Source: an uncultured Bacteroidota bacterium | GTDB lineage: Bacteria > Bacteroidota > Bacteroidia > Bacteroidales > P3 | DNA: 64,000 bases | NCBI GenBank assembly: GCA_902774395.1 | Contig: CACYIK010000002.1 | Location: 62,001 to 126,000, forward strand | Direction: 5' to 3' | Shown: in pieces, positions 30,996 to 40,200 of the stretch | Layout: every line of letters begins with the position of its first letter | Position numbering within the stretch: position 1 is the stretch's first letter | Made by a program: the position numbers and the translations under genes | Notes under the pieces: generated by a model | The model's input: the letters and a program-made list of their open reading frames with translations, nothing else | The model's database searches: none | What the model was told of the DNA's origin: nothing

Positions 30996-33611
30996 TTACA
31001 GCGAGAACTTCAGGTCCAGCCGGATAAACCAGCGGTCCTTCGGCGCCACACCATCGGTGTAGCTCAGTCGGCGCACGAAGTCGACACGCAGGAACTTCAG
31101 TATATTTTCTATACCGATGCTATACTCCATATACGGCACGCTGCCGATGGCACGTGTTCCCGAAGGCAGTTGGTAGAGTCCCGTGCGGTCACCCTGGGAG
31201 GGGTCGTTCTTCTCGCTCAGCGCACCATACAAGATATTGAAGCCCACCACCTCGCGCAGACGCAGGCGGTTGATGAGCGGTATGCGGTTCAGTATCCATC
31301 CCTTCAGGTGGTAGGTGGCGAAGAGGCTGACATAGCGGTCCATGATGAACTCCATGGGCTGCATCGAGTTGAAGGCCGTGGAGGAGAGGAAGAGATTCGA
31401 GTTACCCGAGGGGATATACAGGCGCGGATAGGGCGCGCGGCTCCACACGATACCTGCCGACGCCTTCATGTCGATATGGCCGAAGGAGGAGAGCCAGAAG
31501 CGCTTGTCGGCCGAGAAGGTGGTGGCATGGATAATCGACGACGACTCCGCCGAGGAATGTGTCAGCAGGCTGACCTTATGTGCCAGCACCAGCGACAGGG
31601 CGTCGTGCCGCAGGTTCGACTGGGTCTCGCGACGCCGTGTGCCAGGCGAGAAATTGGGCATAAATCCCAGCCCCACATTCCACTCGGCATCGGTGAAGTA
31701 GTCCACCTCACGCAGGCTGCCGTCAGGCTGGTACTGCATGTAGTGCAGCGCCCCTGTAGGCTCGATACGCCGCGCCGCCAGCCAGGTGTCGAAACGCAAG
31801 TGGTTCTTCCACTCCTTGCGGAAGCGCACCTGCGCCTGCGCCACATACTGCAGGTTCTGCAGCTTGTTGGTCGACGACATGATGTTGTCGCGGTCGAAGT
31901 TCTCGTAGTTCTGACCCGGGGCGTCGAGCTCGTAGAGAGCGCCCACGCTGATGCTGCTGAAGGGCGACTCATGCGAGTGCTTCTCCTTGTCGTCGAAGGT
32001 GTAGGTGTAAGTCAGGCTGCCCTTGGGCCGCTTGTCGCGGAAGCCATAGGCGCCATAGCCTTCGAGGAAATGGCGCGGACTCAGCTGGGCCTTGGTCATG
32101 CCGCCGAAACGCACACGCCAGCCCTCCTGACGGTTGTAGCTGATGAAGTTGTAGATGGGTCCCAGGTCCACCTTGCTCTTGCTGCGCACCTTGGAGGTGG
32201 GGATATATCCGCTGGTGAGCAGCTCGCCGGTGTACTTGATGGCGCGGAAGAGCGGCAGACGGTCCAGCTCCACCCACATGCTGTCGAGCACCGTCTCCTT
32301 GGCCGTCAGCGTCACGGGACGCCGCTCATTAAAGTCTTTCTTGAAGCGTATCTGCTGGCTCCGCGGCAGCGTCACCTCATGCTCGAAGGTAGAGAAGAGG
32401 CTGTCGGGCAGCATCCGCGCCGTGTCGCTGAGGTCATAGTCGGTATACACGCGCATCTGGTGTACATAGAGCTCCTGGATATGCTTCGAGATATACATGC
32501 GGCCGTAGGTGTCGCACCGGTACGGCAGGTAGTGGCCCGCCGAGTCGCGGTGGAAGGTCTGCACGATGGAGAGGTCGCGCACGAAGTTCAGGTTGACATG
32601 CGGCGACACCGTCATCACGTATTTCGTCAGCGCGAAGGTGCTGTCGGGGTCCAACGAGACATACATGCGGCCCGTGAAGCCATAGCTCTGCTGGTTGGCA
32701 GGCACGAAGCTCAGCTCCACACACTTCTGTCCGTCGACATAGGTGGTGTCGGTGATGTAGTACTTGTAGAACGTCACCGCCAGCACAGGAGACAGCGGAC
32801 TGGTGAAGTGATTCAGCATCAACTCGATGTCGCCGTCATAGATATCCACGGGGTTGAACATCGCGCGGATATTCTCGTCGATGCCCTCGTCCGAGAGCAC
32901 CTCGTCGAGGCCCTCATGGCGTTTGCCGATGACCAGGCGACGCTGATGCTTGGGACTCTTGCTGTAGCTCTCCTCGGCCAGCAGCTCGCGCATCGAGACG
33001 ATGAGGATGGGCGTGGCGTCGAACTCCGTCTCGTCGATATATTTCTCCAAGAAATTCACCTTGCGCCAGCAGCTGTTCTCGAAGTCGGGGTTGAAGTCGT
33101 CGAGCGACATCGAGAGGCGCTCGTAGACATTCCTGTAGTAGCGCGGCAGTGCCTCGGCACGGTTCTTCTCCTTGTGGTCTATCACCTTCTTCACCAGCTC
33201 CACCGCGGGGTTGTGCTTGCGCGAGTACTTGGTCTTGCTCTTCTTGGCCGTGACCTCCACCTCCTTGAGGGTGGTGCCGCGCGGCACCATCTTCACCGTC
33301 ACGCGCTTCTGAGTCTGGCCGCGCTTGAGTTTCATCTTCTGCGGCTCATAGCCCATCATGCGGAAACTCACGGTGGTGTAGCCCTGATCGTTGCTGATGC
33401 TGAACTTGCCGTCCATGTCGGTCTCCGCACCCACCGTGGTACCGTCGAAGACAATCTGCACGAAAGGCATCGGCTCGTTGGTCACGGCGTCGCGCACCCT
33501 GCCCTGCAGGCCCGTCGTGGGACTCTGCGCTTGGGAAATCGAAAATTCAAAATTGAAAATTGAAAATACTGCGAGAAAAACTAATGGTTTATATTTCAAT
33601 AGGATATTCAT
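30996..33611 (-). CDS. DUF5686 outer-membrane protein with N-terminal carboxypeptidase-like domain
   Basis: 871 residues from the ATG at 33611; the open frame extends further but a -7 box at 33636-33643 supports this start. The signal peptide contains FSIFNFEFSISQAQ, encoded in part by an ATTGAAA repeat. Residues 35-115 form a CarboxypepD_reg-like beta-sandwich (LQGRVRDAVTNEPMPFVQIVFDGT... GAETDMDGKFSI). The rest is the DUF5686 region, rich in aromatic-ended beta strands and ending RFIRLDLKFSL-like, so it is probably an outer-membrane beta-barrel. Function is unknown. Confidence 0.85.
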   Translation of the reverse strand: MNILLKYKPLVFLAVFSIFNFEFSISQAQSPTTGLQGRVRDAVTNEPMPFVQIVFDGTTVGAETDMDGKFSISNDQGYTTVSFRMMGYEPQKMKLKRGQTQKRVTVKMVPRGTTLKEVEVTAKKSKTKYSRKHNPAVELVKKVIDHKEKNRAEALPRYYRNVYERLSMSLDDFNPDFENSCWRKVNFLEKYIDETEFDATPILIVSMRELLAEESYSKSPKHQRRLVIGKRHEGLDEVLSDEGIDENIRAMFNPVDIYDGDIELMLNHFTSPLSPVLAVTFYKYYITDTTYVDGQKCVELSFVPANQQSYGFTGRMYVSLDPDSTFALTKYVMTVSPHVNLNFVRDLSIVQTFHRDSAGHYLPYRCDTYGRMYISKHIQELYVHQMRVYTDYDLSDTARMLPDSLFSTFEHEVTLPRSQQIRFKKDFNERRPVTLTAKETVLDSMWVELDRLPLFRAIKYTGELLTSGYIPTSKVRSKSKVDLGPIYNFISYNRQEGWRVRFGGMTKAQLSPRHFLEGYGAYGFRDKRPKGSLTYTYTFDDKEKHSHESPFSSISVGALYELDAPGQNYENFDRDNIMSSTNKLQNLQYVAQAQVRFRKEWKNHLRFDTWLAARRIEPTGALHYMQYQPDGSLREVDYFTDAEWNVGLGFMPNFSPGTRRRETQSNLRHDALSLVLAHKVSLLTHSSAESSSIIHATTFSADKRFWLSSFGHIDMKASAGIVWSRAPYPRLYIPSGNSNLFLSSTAFNSMQPMEFIMDRYVSLFATYHLKGWILNRIPLINRLRLREVVGFNILYGALSEKNDPSQGDRTGLYQLPSGTRAIGSVPYMEYSIGIENILKFLRVDFVRRLSYTDGVAPKDRWFIRLDLKFSL
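33540..33570. repeat. ATTGAAA repeat in the DUF5686 signal peptide
   Basis: About four 7-bp units (ATTCAAA, ATTGAAA, ATTGAAA) encode SIFNFEF within the signal peptide. Confidence 0.8.
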
Positions 33612-33635
33612 CTTCCAATCATACATTGTAATATG

Positions 33636-33643
33636 CAAAGATA
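33636..33643 (-). promoter_or_regulatory. -7 box for the DUF5686 gene
   Basis: The minus strand reads TATCTTTG, 25 bp upstream of the ATG at 33611. Confidence 0.6.
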
Positions 33644-33727
33644 CATCTTTTTTGCCAAATGTCGCCACCAAACAAACCATCGAAAAATAACAAAGCACAC
33701 GATAGCCATATAATCAATATTTTAGAC

Positions 33728-33800
33728 TATCGTTTAACGTTCGTTTAACGTTCGTTTGACGTTTTTAATACGTTAAACGAACGTTAAACTCTCGTTAAGG
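33728..33800. repeat. 11-bp CGTTTAACGTT repeats forming a 19-bp inverted repeat
   Basis: GTTTAACGTTCGTTTAACG at 33732-33750 is perfectly complementary to 33771-33789 across a 20-bp spacer. It lies between the DUF5686 promoter and the end of the flavoprotein gene and has no T-run. Confidence 0.85.
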
Positions 33801-33826
33801 TATCGTAGAAGGGGGCAACCTGAAGG

Positions 33827-36800
33827 CTACTTGAAGGCGTTCTCGCTGAGGCCGTTGCCACTCAAGGCGAGGTCTTTCATGTAGCCGGGGACCTCGCGGC
33901 CGAGGTACTTGTCGACATAGAGCTTGGCGAGGTACTGGCCCAGCATGAAGCCATGTCCGCGGAGGCCCGTCAACAGACCCACCTCGGGGTCTACGATGTA
34001 GCGCGGCTCGGTGTAGCGGCCGGCCCAGCAGGCCAGGAAACTCACCTCCTTGAGGCCCGGCAGCCACTCGGCGAAGACCTGGCTGACAATCTCCAGGAAC
34101 TCTTTGCTGTTGTACTTGATGTTCTGGCGTGTCTCGTAGGCGTCGGTGTCGGGGCTGGCGCAGCCGATAATCTGGCCGGTATGCTCGAACTGCTGGCCGT
34201 AGACGGCGCTGAAGCCCTTGTAGTGGCGACGGTCGATAATCATGTCCAGCGGGCCGCCGTTGGGTCCCATCATGGGCAGACGGCGCGTGATGAAGGCCTG
34301 GTGCTTCACGGGATAGAGGCCCGTGTCGATGCCCAGCATGTCGGTGAACTTCTCGGCACCCCAGCCCATGGCGTTGACGAAGTGGCCACAGGTATATTCA
34401 ATATACTTACCTTCGTGGTTGCGTACCAAAGCGACGACTTTGTCGCCCTTGCGCCAGACGGAGAGCAGCTCGCAGTCCTCGTAGTAGCGGCCACCCAGCG
34501 AGACGCCGATGCCACGGATGTAGTCGATGACGCGGCCCGGCGTAGCCTGCCAGCAGTCGCGCGTGATGAGGGCGTGGCTGTAGGTGTCGCGCGTGTCGTC
34601 CCACAGCGGCGAGATCTCCTTTTTGAAGTCCTTGCGGTCGATCATGTAGGCGTCGCTCCAGGCGCGGCTGGCGTCGAGGGCCTTATAGGTGGCCTCGTCG
34701 TGGACGAGGTTGACATAGTGCGTGGGCTTGTAGTTGATGTTGTGCACCTTCTGGATGCCTTTGAAAATCTCGTGGCTGTGCTGTGCGATGTCGGCGATGT
34801 CGGGGTTCGAGAAGGCCGGACGGCCGCCACCGATATTGCGCCACGAGGCGCCGCGGCTCCAGTTCACCATGACGGGCTTGAGGCCCGCCTCGGAGAAGTA
34901 GCGGAACAGGCCGCTGCCCGCGATGCCGCCGCCGGCGATGAACACCTTCACCTCCTCATGCTGCACATCGTTGCCCTGCGGGAAGATATACACCTCCTTG
35001 CGGCCTTCGGTATAGACGTCGCCCAGCGTCACCTGGTTGCTCAGCGGCGCACGCGGCGTGGCGTCGCCGGTGAGTTCGATGCCATGGGCGCGGAGCACGC
35101 CGCGGGCACGGGCGATGCAGCGCTTGCCGCGGCAGGGACCCATACCCATGCGGGTGATGTGCTTCAGCTCGTCGACAGAGATATACTTGCGGTCGCCCAC
35201 CACCTCGAGCAGATGCTCCTCGGTGATGTCTTCGCAGTGACATATATAGGTGGGCTCTTTAGTGTCTTCTTTAAGGTCCTTAAGGTCCTTAAGGTCCCTA
35301 AGGTCTTTAAGGTCTTTCGGGTATTTCTCTTTGACAATAAATCCCTTCACGTCGGTCATCTGGCCGTCGACCTGGGCGACGAAGACGCGGGCGACATTGG
35401 TCTTGTTGTCCTTTTTGAGCACCTTCTCCACCTTGCCTTCGCCAATCTTCTGACCGTTGTTGTCCACCAGCCACACCTCGGCGCCGTCGGCCACCTCGTA
35501 CTCGATGGGCAAAAAACACCAATTCTTGGCCAGGTCGTAGCCGAAGATGGCCAGGCCGGGGCAGTGGTTCACGCAGGCCATGCAGCCGATGCACTTGTCG
35601 TAGTCCACCGTCGGCGTGCTGCTGGTGGTGGGCTTGCTGATGGCATGCTGCGGGCAGCTGAAGGTGCAGGGGTTGCAGGCGAAACCATAGAGGCAGTCGA
35701 GCTGTACGAAAGGCTTCATGGCCATACGCTCCGGCGTGGGCAGGTTGGGCTTCTCCAGCAGACGGATGGGGTGCTGCTGCGAGTCTATGTACTGGCGCGA
35801 GATATCGAGATACTCGTCGTAGTTGAAACGGATGGCCATCTCCTGCGCTATCTCGTAGGCGGCCTGTTTGCCGCGCAGCACGGCGCTGGTACCCTCGCCG
35901 ATGCGCACGGCGTCGCCCACGCCATAGACATGGTGGCCGAAGAGCTCCTTGCCCTTGGTGAGCAGCTGGTTGTCGGGCACCAGACCGGTGCAGATATTGA
36001 TGATGTCGATGTCGTCTATCACCTGCTCGGTGCCGGGGATAGCCTTGAAGTTCTCGCATTTGGCGATGACGGCACCCGTGATGCCGGTATAGTCCTTATT
36101 AGGTATCGCGCGCACCAGCGTGTAGCCCGTCATGATGGGGATGCCGAGGCGTCGCACACGGTTGGCCTGTACGGGGAAGCCGCCCTCGCGGGGCATGGCC
36201 TCGATGATGGCCTTGATGGTGGCGCCGGCCTGCATGCCCTGGTAGGAGGTCAGGTAGCCGATATTGCCGGCACCCACGGTGAGCACGCGCTTGCCCAGCA
36301 GGGTGTGCTCCTGGTTCATCATCTTCTGGAAGACGGCGGCGGTGTAGACGCCCGGCACGTCGTCGTTCTCGAAGGCCGGCATGAAAGGCACGGCGCCCGT
36401 GGCCACCACGAGGAACTGGGCGTCGACGTATGCCATCTGGCCATTGACGATGTTCTTCACCGCGATACGCGGTCCCTCGAGGAGGTCCCACACGGTGGTG
36501 TTGAGCAAGATGTTATCCAATTCCTCATTCCTCATTCCACATTCATCATTAACAAGCGATTTGGCGATTTCAAATCCGCGCATGCCGCCGTACTTCTTCT
36601 CCTTCTCGAAGAAGAAGAACTGGTGGGTCTGCATATTGAACTGGCCGCCGATACGGGGGTTGCTGTCGATGACGAGGTTGTCGATGCCGAATTTCTGCAG
36701 CTGCTCGCGGCAGGCGAGACCGGCGGGGCCGGCGCCGATGATGGCCACCTGCGTCTTGTAGATCTGCACGGTCTGTGCCGACTCCTCAGGACGCATGGGC

Positions 36801-37117
36801 GGCTCGAAGGTGACGCCCGGCAGGTCGGCCTCATGGGTGATGGAACGCACCTCGTGCACGCCGTCGACGGGGGTGATGCAGATGCGCCGTACACGGCCGT
36901 CGACAAGCATCTCGCAGGCACCGCATTTGCCGATGCCACATTCCAGACTCCTGTTGCGCCCCTGCAGCGAGTGGCTGTGCACCGGGAAGCCGGCCTCGTG
37001 CAACGCCTTGGCTATCGTGTAGCCTTTGCGTCCTTGCACCTTGTGTCCTTCATACATGAATTCGACCACTTCCCGCTCCGGGATGTCGAGAATCGGATGC
37101 CGTTCAATCTTGTACAT
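33827..37117 (-). CDS. Multi-domain FAD/Fe-S oxidoreductase (SoxA/HcnABC/DadA-like fusion)
   Basis: 1096 residues. Domain order: a 2Fe-2S Fer2_4 domain (residues 15-110; CGIGKCGACEMLVDG), an FAD/NAD disulfide-oxidoreductase fold (VAIIGAGPAGLA; RVLTVGAGNIG), a ferredoxin segment (CPQHAIS; CIGCMACVNHCPG), a repeat-coded Lys/Asp linker, a BFD-like Fe-S domain (CHCEDITEEHL; MGPCRGKRC) and a C-terminal DAO-type FAD oxidoreductase (VFIAGGGIAGSGLF). Parts resemble sarcosine oxidase, opine oxidase and HCN synthase subunits fused in one chain. It likely oxidises an amino acid or amine and passes electrons to NAD or ferredoxin. The substrate is unknown. Two short repeats are embedded. Confidence 0.8.
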   Translation of the reverse strand: MYKIERHPILDIPEREVVEFMYEGHKVQGRKGYTIAKALHEAGFPVHSHSLQGRNRSLECGIGKCGACEMLVDGRVRRICITPVDGVHEVRSITHEADLPGVTFEPPMRPEESAQTVQIYKTQVAIIGAGPAGLACREQLQKFGIDNLVIDSNPRIGGQFNMQTHQFFFFEKEKKYGGMRGFEIAKSLVNDECGMRNEELDNILLNTTVWDLLEGPRIAVKNIVNGQMAYVDAQFLVVATGAVPFMPAFENDDVPGVYTAAVFQKMMNQEHTLLGKRVLTVGAGNIGYLTSYQGMQAGATIKAIIEAMPREGGFPVQANRVRRLGIPIMTGYTLVRAIPNKDYTGITGAVIAKCENFKAIPGTEQVIDDIDIINICTGLVPDNQLLTKGKELFGHHVYGVGDAVRIGEGTSAVLRGKQAAYEIAQEMAIRFNYDEYLDISRQYIDSQQHPIRLLEKPNLPTPERMAMKPFVQLDCLYGFACNPCTFSCPQHAISKPTTSSTPTVDYDKCIGCMACVNHCPGLAIFGYDLAKNWCFLPIEYEVADGAEVWLVDNNGQKIGEGKVEKVLKKDNKTNVARVFVAQVDGQMTDVKGFIVKEKYPKDLKDLRDLKDLKDLKEDTKEPTYICHCEDITEEHLLEVVGDRKYISVDELKHITRMGMGPCRGKRCIARARGVLRAHGIELTGDATPRAPLSNQVTLGDVYTEGRKEVYIFPQGNDVQHEEVKVFIAGGGIAGSGLFRYFSEAGLKPVMVNWSRGASWRNIGGGRPAFSNPDIADIAQHSHEIFKGIQKVHNINYKPTHYVNLVHDEATYKALDASRAWSDAYMIDRKDFKKEISPLWDDTRDTYSHALITRDCWQATPGRVIDYIRGIGVSLGGRYYEDCELLSVWRKGDKVVALVRNHEGKYIEYTCGHFVNAMGWGAEKFTDMLGIDTGLYPVKHQAFITRRLPMMGPNGGPLDMIIDRRHYKGFSAVYGQQFEHTGQIIGCASPDTDAYETRQNIKYNSKEFLEIVSQVFAEWLPGLKEVSFLACWAGRYTEPRYIVDPEVGLLTGLRGHGFMLGQYLAKLYVDKYLGREVPGYMKDLALSGNGLSENAFK
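35265..35325. repeat. GTCCTTAAG 9-bp tandem repeat in the flavoprotein linker
   Basis: About six units (TCTTTAAGG, TCCTTAAGG, TCCCTAAGG) encode KDLKDLRDLKDLKDLK. The same family links the two halves of the polyferredoxin at 25.25 kb. Confidence 0.85.
36519..36553. repeat. CTCATTC 7-bp repeat inside the flavoprotein gene
   Basis: Units CTCATTC, CTCATTC, CACATTC and ATCATTA encode NDECGMRNEE, an insertion in the first FAD domain. Confidence 0.7.
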
Positions 37118-37176
37118 ATTTGTATGTGTTTTAGGATTAATTTCTTACGAAAAATTCACCCTCTTTGTCATCACCA

Positions 37177-37184
37177 CAAAGGTA
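37177..37184 (-). promoter_or_regulatory. -7 box for the multi-domain flavoprotein
   Basis: The minus strand reads TACCTTTG, 60 bp upstream of the ATG at 37117. Confidence 0.55.
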
Positions 37185-37204
37185 GTAATTTTTTCAATAA
37201 AATG

Positions 37205-37254
37205 CAAAAAAAAGTTAAAAAAAATAAAAAAGCCAAGGCATAGTGCCTTGGCTT
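37205..37254 (-). terminator. Terminator after the large T9SS surface protein
   Basis: On the minus strand AAGCCAAGGCA-CTA-TGCCTTGGCTT is a perfect 11-bp stem followed by a long T-rich run. It lies 32 bp past the stop at 37286. Confidence 0.9.
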
Positions 37255-37285
37255 GTAGGATATTGCCCTTGACGTTTGTGGAGGG

Positions 37286-40200
37286 CTACCTGACTATCAA
37301 CTTGCGCACGGCGGCTGTGTGAGCGCCCACGATGCGCACGAAGTAGGCGCCGGAGGTCAGCCCGCTGACGTCGATGGTGATTGAGTGGTCAGTGATGAGC
37401 GATGAGTGATGAGTGATGAGTGATGAGTGATGAGCGATGAGCGATGAGTGATGAGCGATGGTGCGGCCGCTGAGGTCCATGAGGAAGACCTGTGCGCCAG
37501 GCTCGACACCCGTGAGGGTGACGGTGCTGCTGGCGGGGTTGGGATAGAGGCGCACCTGCGAGGCGTCGACCATGCCGATACCCGTGGTGTCGTGGGGATC
37601 CCCGCCCTGGGCGCCGCAGAGGCTGTCCATGGTGAAGAAGACGGAGTCGATGGTCGAGGCGTCGGCCGTCTGGTAGAGGGTGTTGCCCGCCTCGTCGCTG
37701 ATGACGAAGGAGCAGATATTGTCGTCGTTGCCGCTGTACCAGCGGAAGCTCAGCGGCATGCCGCCGCAGAGGAAGAAGGTCTGGCTGACGTCGCTGCCGC
37801 GGCGCATCTCCACGGTGCCGATGACGCGGTTGCCCGTCGAGGCCTCGAGGAAGCCACCATGCCAGCCGTCGCCGGCAGCCGAATGGCCGTTGACGGTGAA
37901 GGCGCAGGTCTCATTGGCGCAGCCCGTGAGGAACACGGCGCTGACGGCGTCGCTGGTGTCGCCCTGGCCACAGAGGGCGCGGACGCTGACCTCATAGTTG
38001 GTGTAAGCGTTGAGACCCGTGACGGTGAACGAGGGGGTGCCACTGGCGGTGCCGCGCTGCACGCCGTCGACATAAACGGCCCACTGTGTGGCGCTGCCCA
38101 CGGCGGTCCAGTGGAACGACAGGCTCTGGGCATCGGCCGAGTCGAGCGTCAGACGCACCACGGGACGGCAGCCCTCGATGGGCTCCAGGTGGAAGTCGAA
38201 GAAGTACATATAGTGGAAGTTGTTGTTCACTATCGGGCTCACCACCACGCGGGTGCCCTCGCCTTCATAGACGTCGAGGTAGGAGACGAACTCCTCGTGC
38301 GAGGTGTTGGGATTGTTGGGTGTCACCTCGACGGTGTCGATCCACTCCACGTCGGAGCAGTCGCTCTGGCTGGCCACGCCGACCTTGAAGTAGCCGTGGT
38401 CCGACGAGCCCACCCAGGTGCGCAGACGCACACCCTGCAGGGGCTCCGCCATGGCGGGCAGGATGATCCACTCGCCGTTGCCGGCATTGCGCAGATAGCC
38501 GCGGTGGCTGTCGGAGAGGCGGCCGCGGAAGATATACTGCGAGAACGACCAGCAGGGGGTGAAGCCTTCCTGAGATGCCACTACCATCTGGCTCTGGGTG
38601 AAATGGAAGGGGATATGCTGGAAGGCACAGTCGGTGAGGAACGGTATGGGGGTGCTGTAGCGCATCTGGCCGTCGCATTCGACGCCTATGCGTACCTCAT
38701 AGCGCGTGTCGGGCTGCAGGCTGTCGAGGGTGTAAGGCATGAAGGCCACGTCGGGATCGGTTGTCCAGGCGCCGCTGCCGAGGGGGCGGTACTGCAGCGT
38801 CCAGGGGGCGCCGCTGCCGGCAGTCCAGGCGAGTTCCACCGACGAGCTGTCGACGGCCGTCACCGCCAGCACGGGGGCTTCGCAGAGCTCCTCGAGGTTG
38901 CACTGGCCCACGAAGCGCAGGTCGGGCAGGTGGGTCTTGTGTGACACCGACGGCGGCGTAGCGCCGTCGTAGGGGTTGTTATCGTTCGACTTATAGTGCA
39001 TCTGCCACTCCGAATCATGCCACAGCCAGTAGGGGTTGGCTCCCATGCTGGTGTTCGAGCCGGTGTTGTCGATGATGGTGACGACGACATTCGACGTGCC
39101 GTCATAGGCAAAGGGGGTGGTGAACATCAGGGTGTCCCACTCCTGGTTAGGCAGGAGATACTGCACGTCGTTGGCCACCTGCGTCATGCCCGTCGTCGGC
39201 ACGGGGTTATTCGACACCGTGGCGGTGCTGTGGCCCAGCCAGATGCTCAACTTGCGCGTCGTGGCCACCGACTGGGGACGCACATGGCGGCGCAGGGCGA
39301 TGCCACGGATGGTGTCCTGGTTCGCCAACACGTCGGCGGGGTACATCATCTGGCTGTAGGTGTACTTGTAGAAGGTCACTATCGGGTGGTCGTTGGACCA
39401 CGAGACGGTGTCTTGTGCCAGCGCGCTCTCGCCGCACTGGCGGAAGACGATAGGCACCGTCAGCGCCGCAGAGGTGTCGGCGCCGCAGAGGGTGCGGAAC
39501 GTGGCGGTATACTGGTGTGTGTAGTCGAGGTTGGTGAAGAAGTGGTAGTTCGAGCCTGTGGCCTGCTCCTCGACATCCATGGCGCCGGGGTCGCTGAGGT
39601 CGTGCAGGATGGCGATGACGCCGTCGGCGTCGTTGCCGCGCACGTCATAGTCCCACTGGAAGGCTGCGGCCTCGTGGTTCACCGTCACCTGGCGCAGGTT
39701 CGTCAGCGTGTAGCAGCTCAGCTGCGTGGTGAACTCCGTGGTACGGGGGTCGCTCAGCGACTCCTCGCCGCACTGTGTGACCACCCACACATAGTAGTGG
39801 GTGCCGGGTTCGAGGTTCTCGAGGGTGATGCCCGCGATGTCGGCATCCTCAGACTCCGCCGTGGTGATGTCGTCGACGGTGTTGTAGTACACCGTGTAGC
39901 CCTCGGCGTCGGCCACCTCGGTCCAGGTCAGCACCGCCGTGGTGACACCCACGCGCTCCGCCGTCACCTCGAGGGGACGCTCGCAGTTGTTGAGGGCCGT
40001 GACGGTCACGTTGTCGACATAAGCCGTGGAATATCCACTATTGCCATAGTTGCCGCCGAACACCAGGTAACCATTGGTGGCGGGCAGGCCTAAGATGGTG
40101 TCGGTACGTATCTCCACTGTCGTCCATACCCAGCCAGGACTGTAGGTACCGATAAGGGTGAATGAGGCGGGGTCGTCGAGGTTTGAGGTAAGGTACACCT

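Noticed and set aside
31170..33563. 797-codon antisense frame over the DUF5686 gene
   Set aside because: Arg/His/Val-rich shadow translation without domains. The minus-strand gene has a signal peptide and a family match.
33953..37243. 1096-codon open frame on the plus strand, antisense to the flavoprotein
   Set aside because: It has no recognisable domain, mirrors the GC-rich codon pattern of the real gene, and lacks a promoter. The equal length is a coincidence of the shifted frame.
37385..37457. CRISPR-like array
   Set aside because: Units are 7 bp, contiguous and translated. There are no 25-40-bp repeats with unique spacers and no cas genes in the window.
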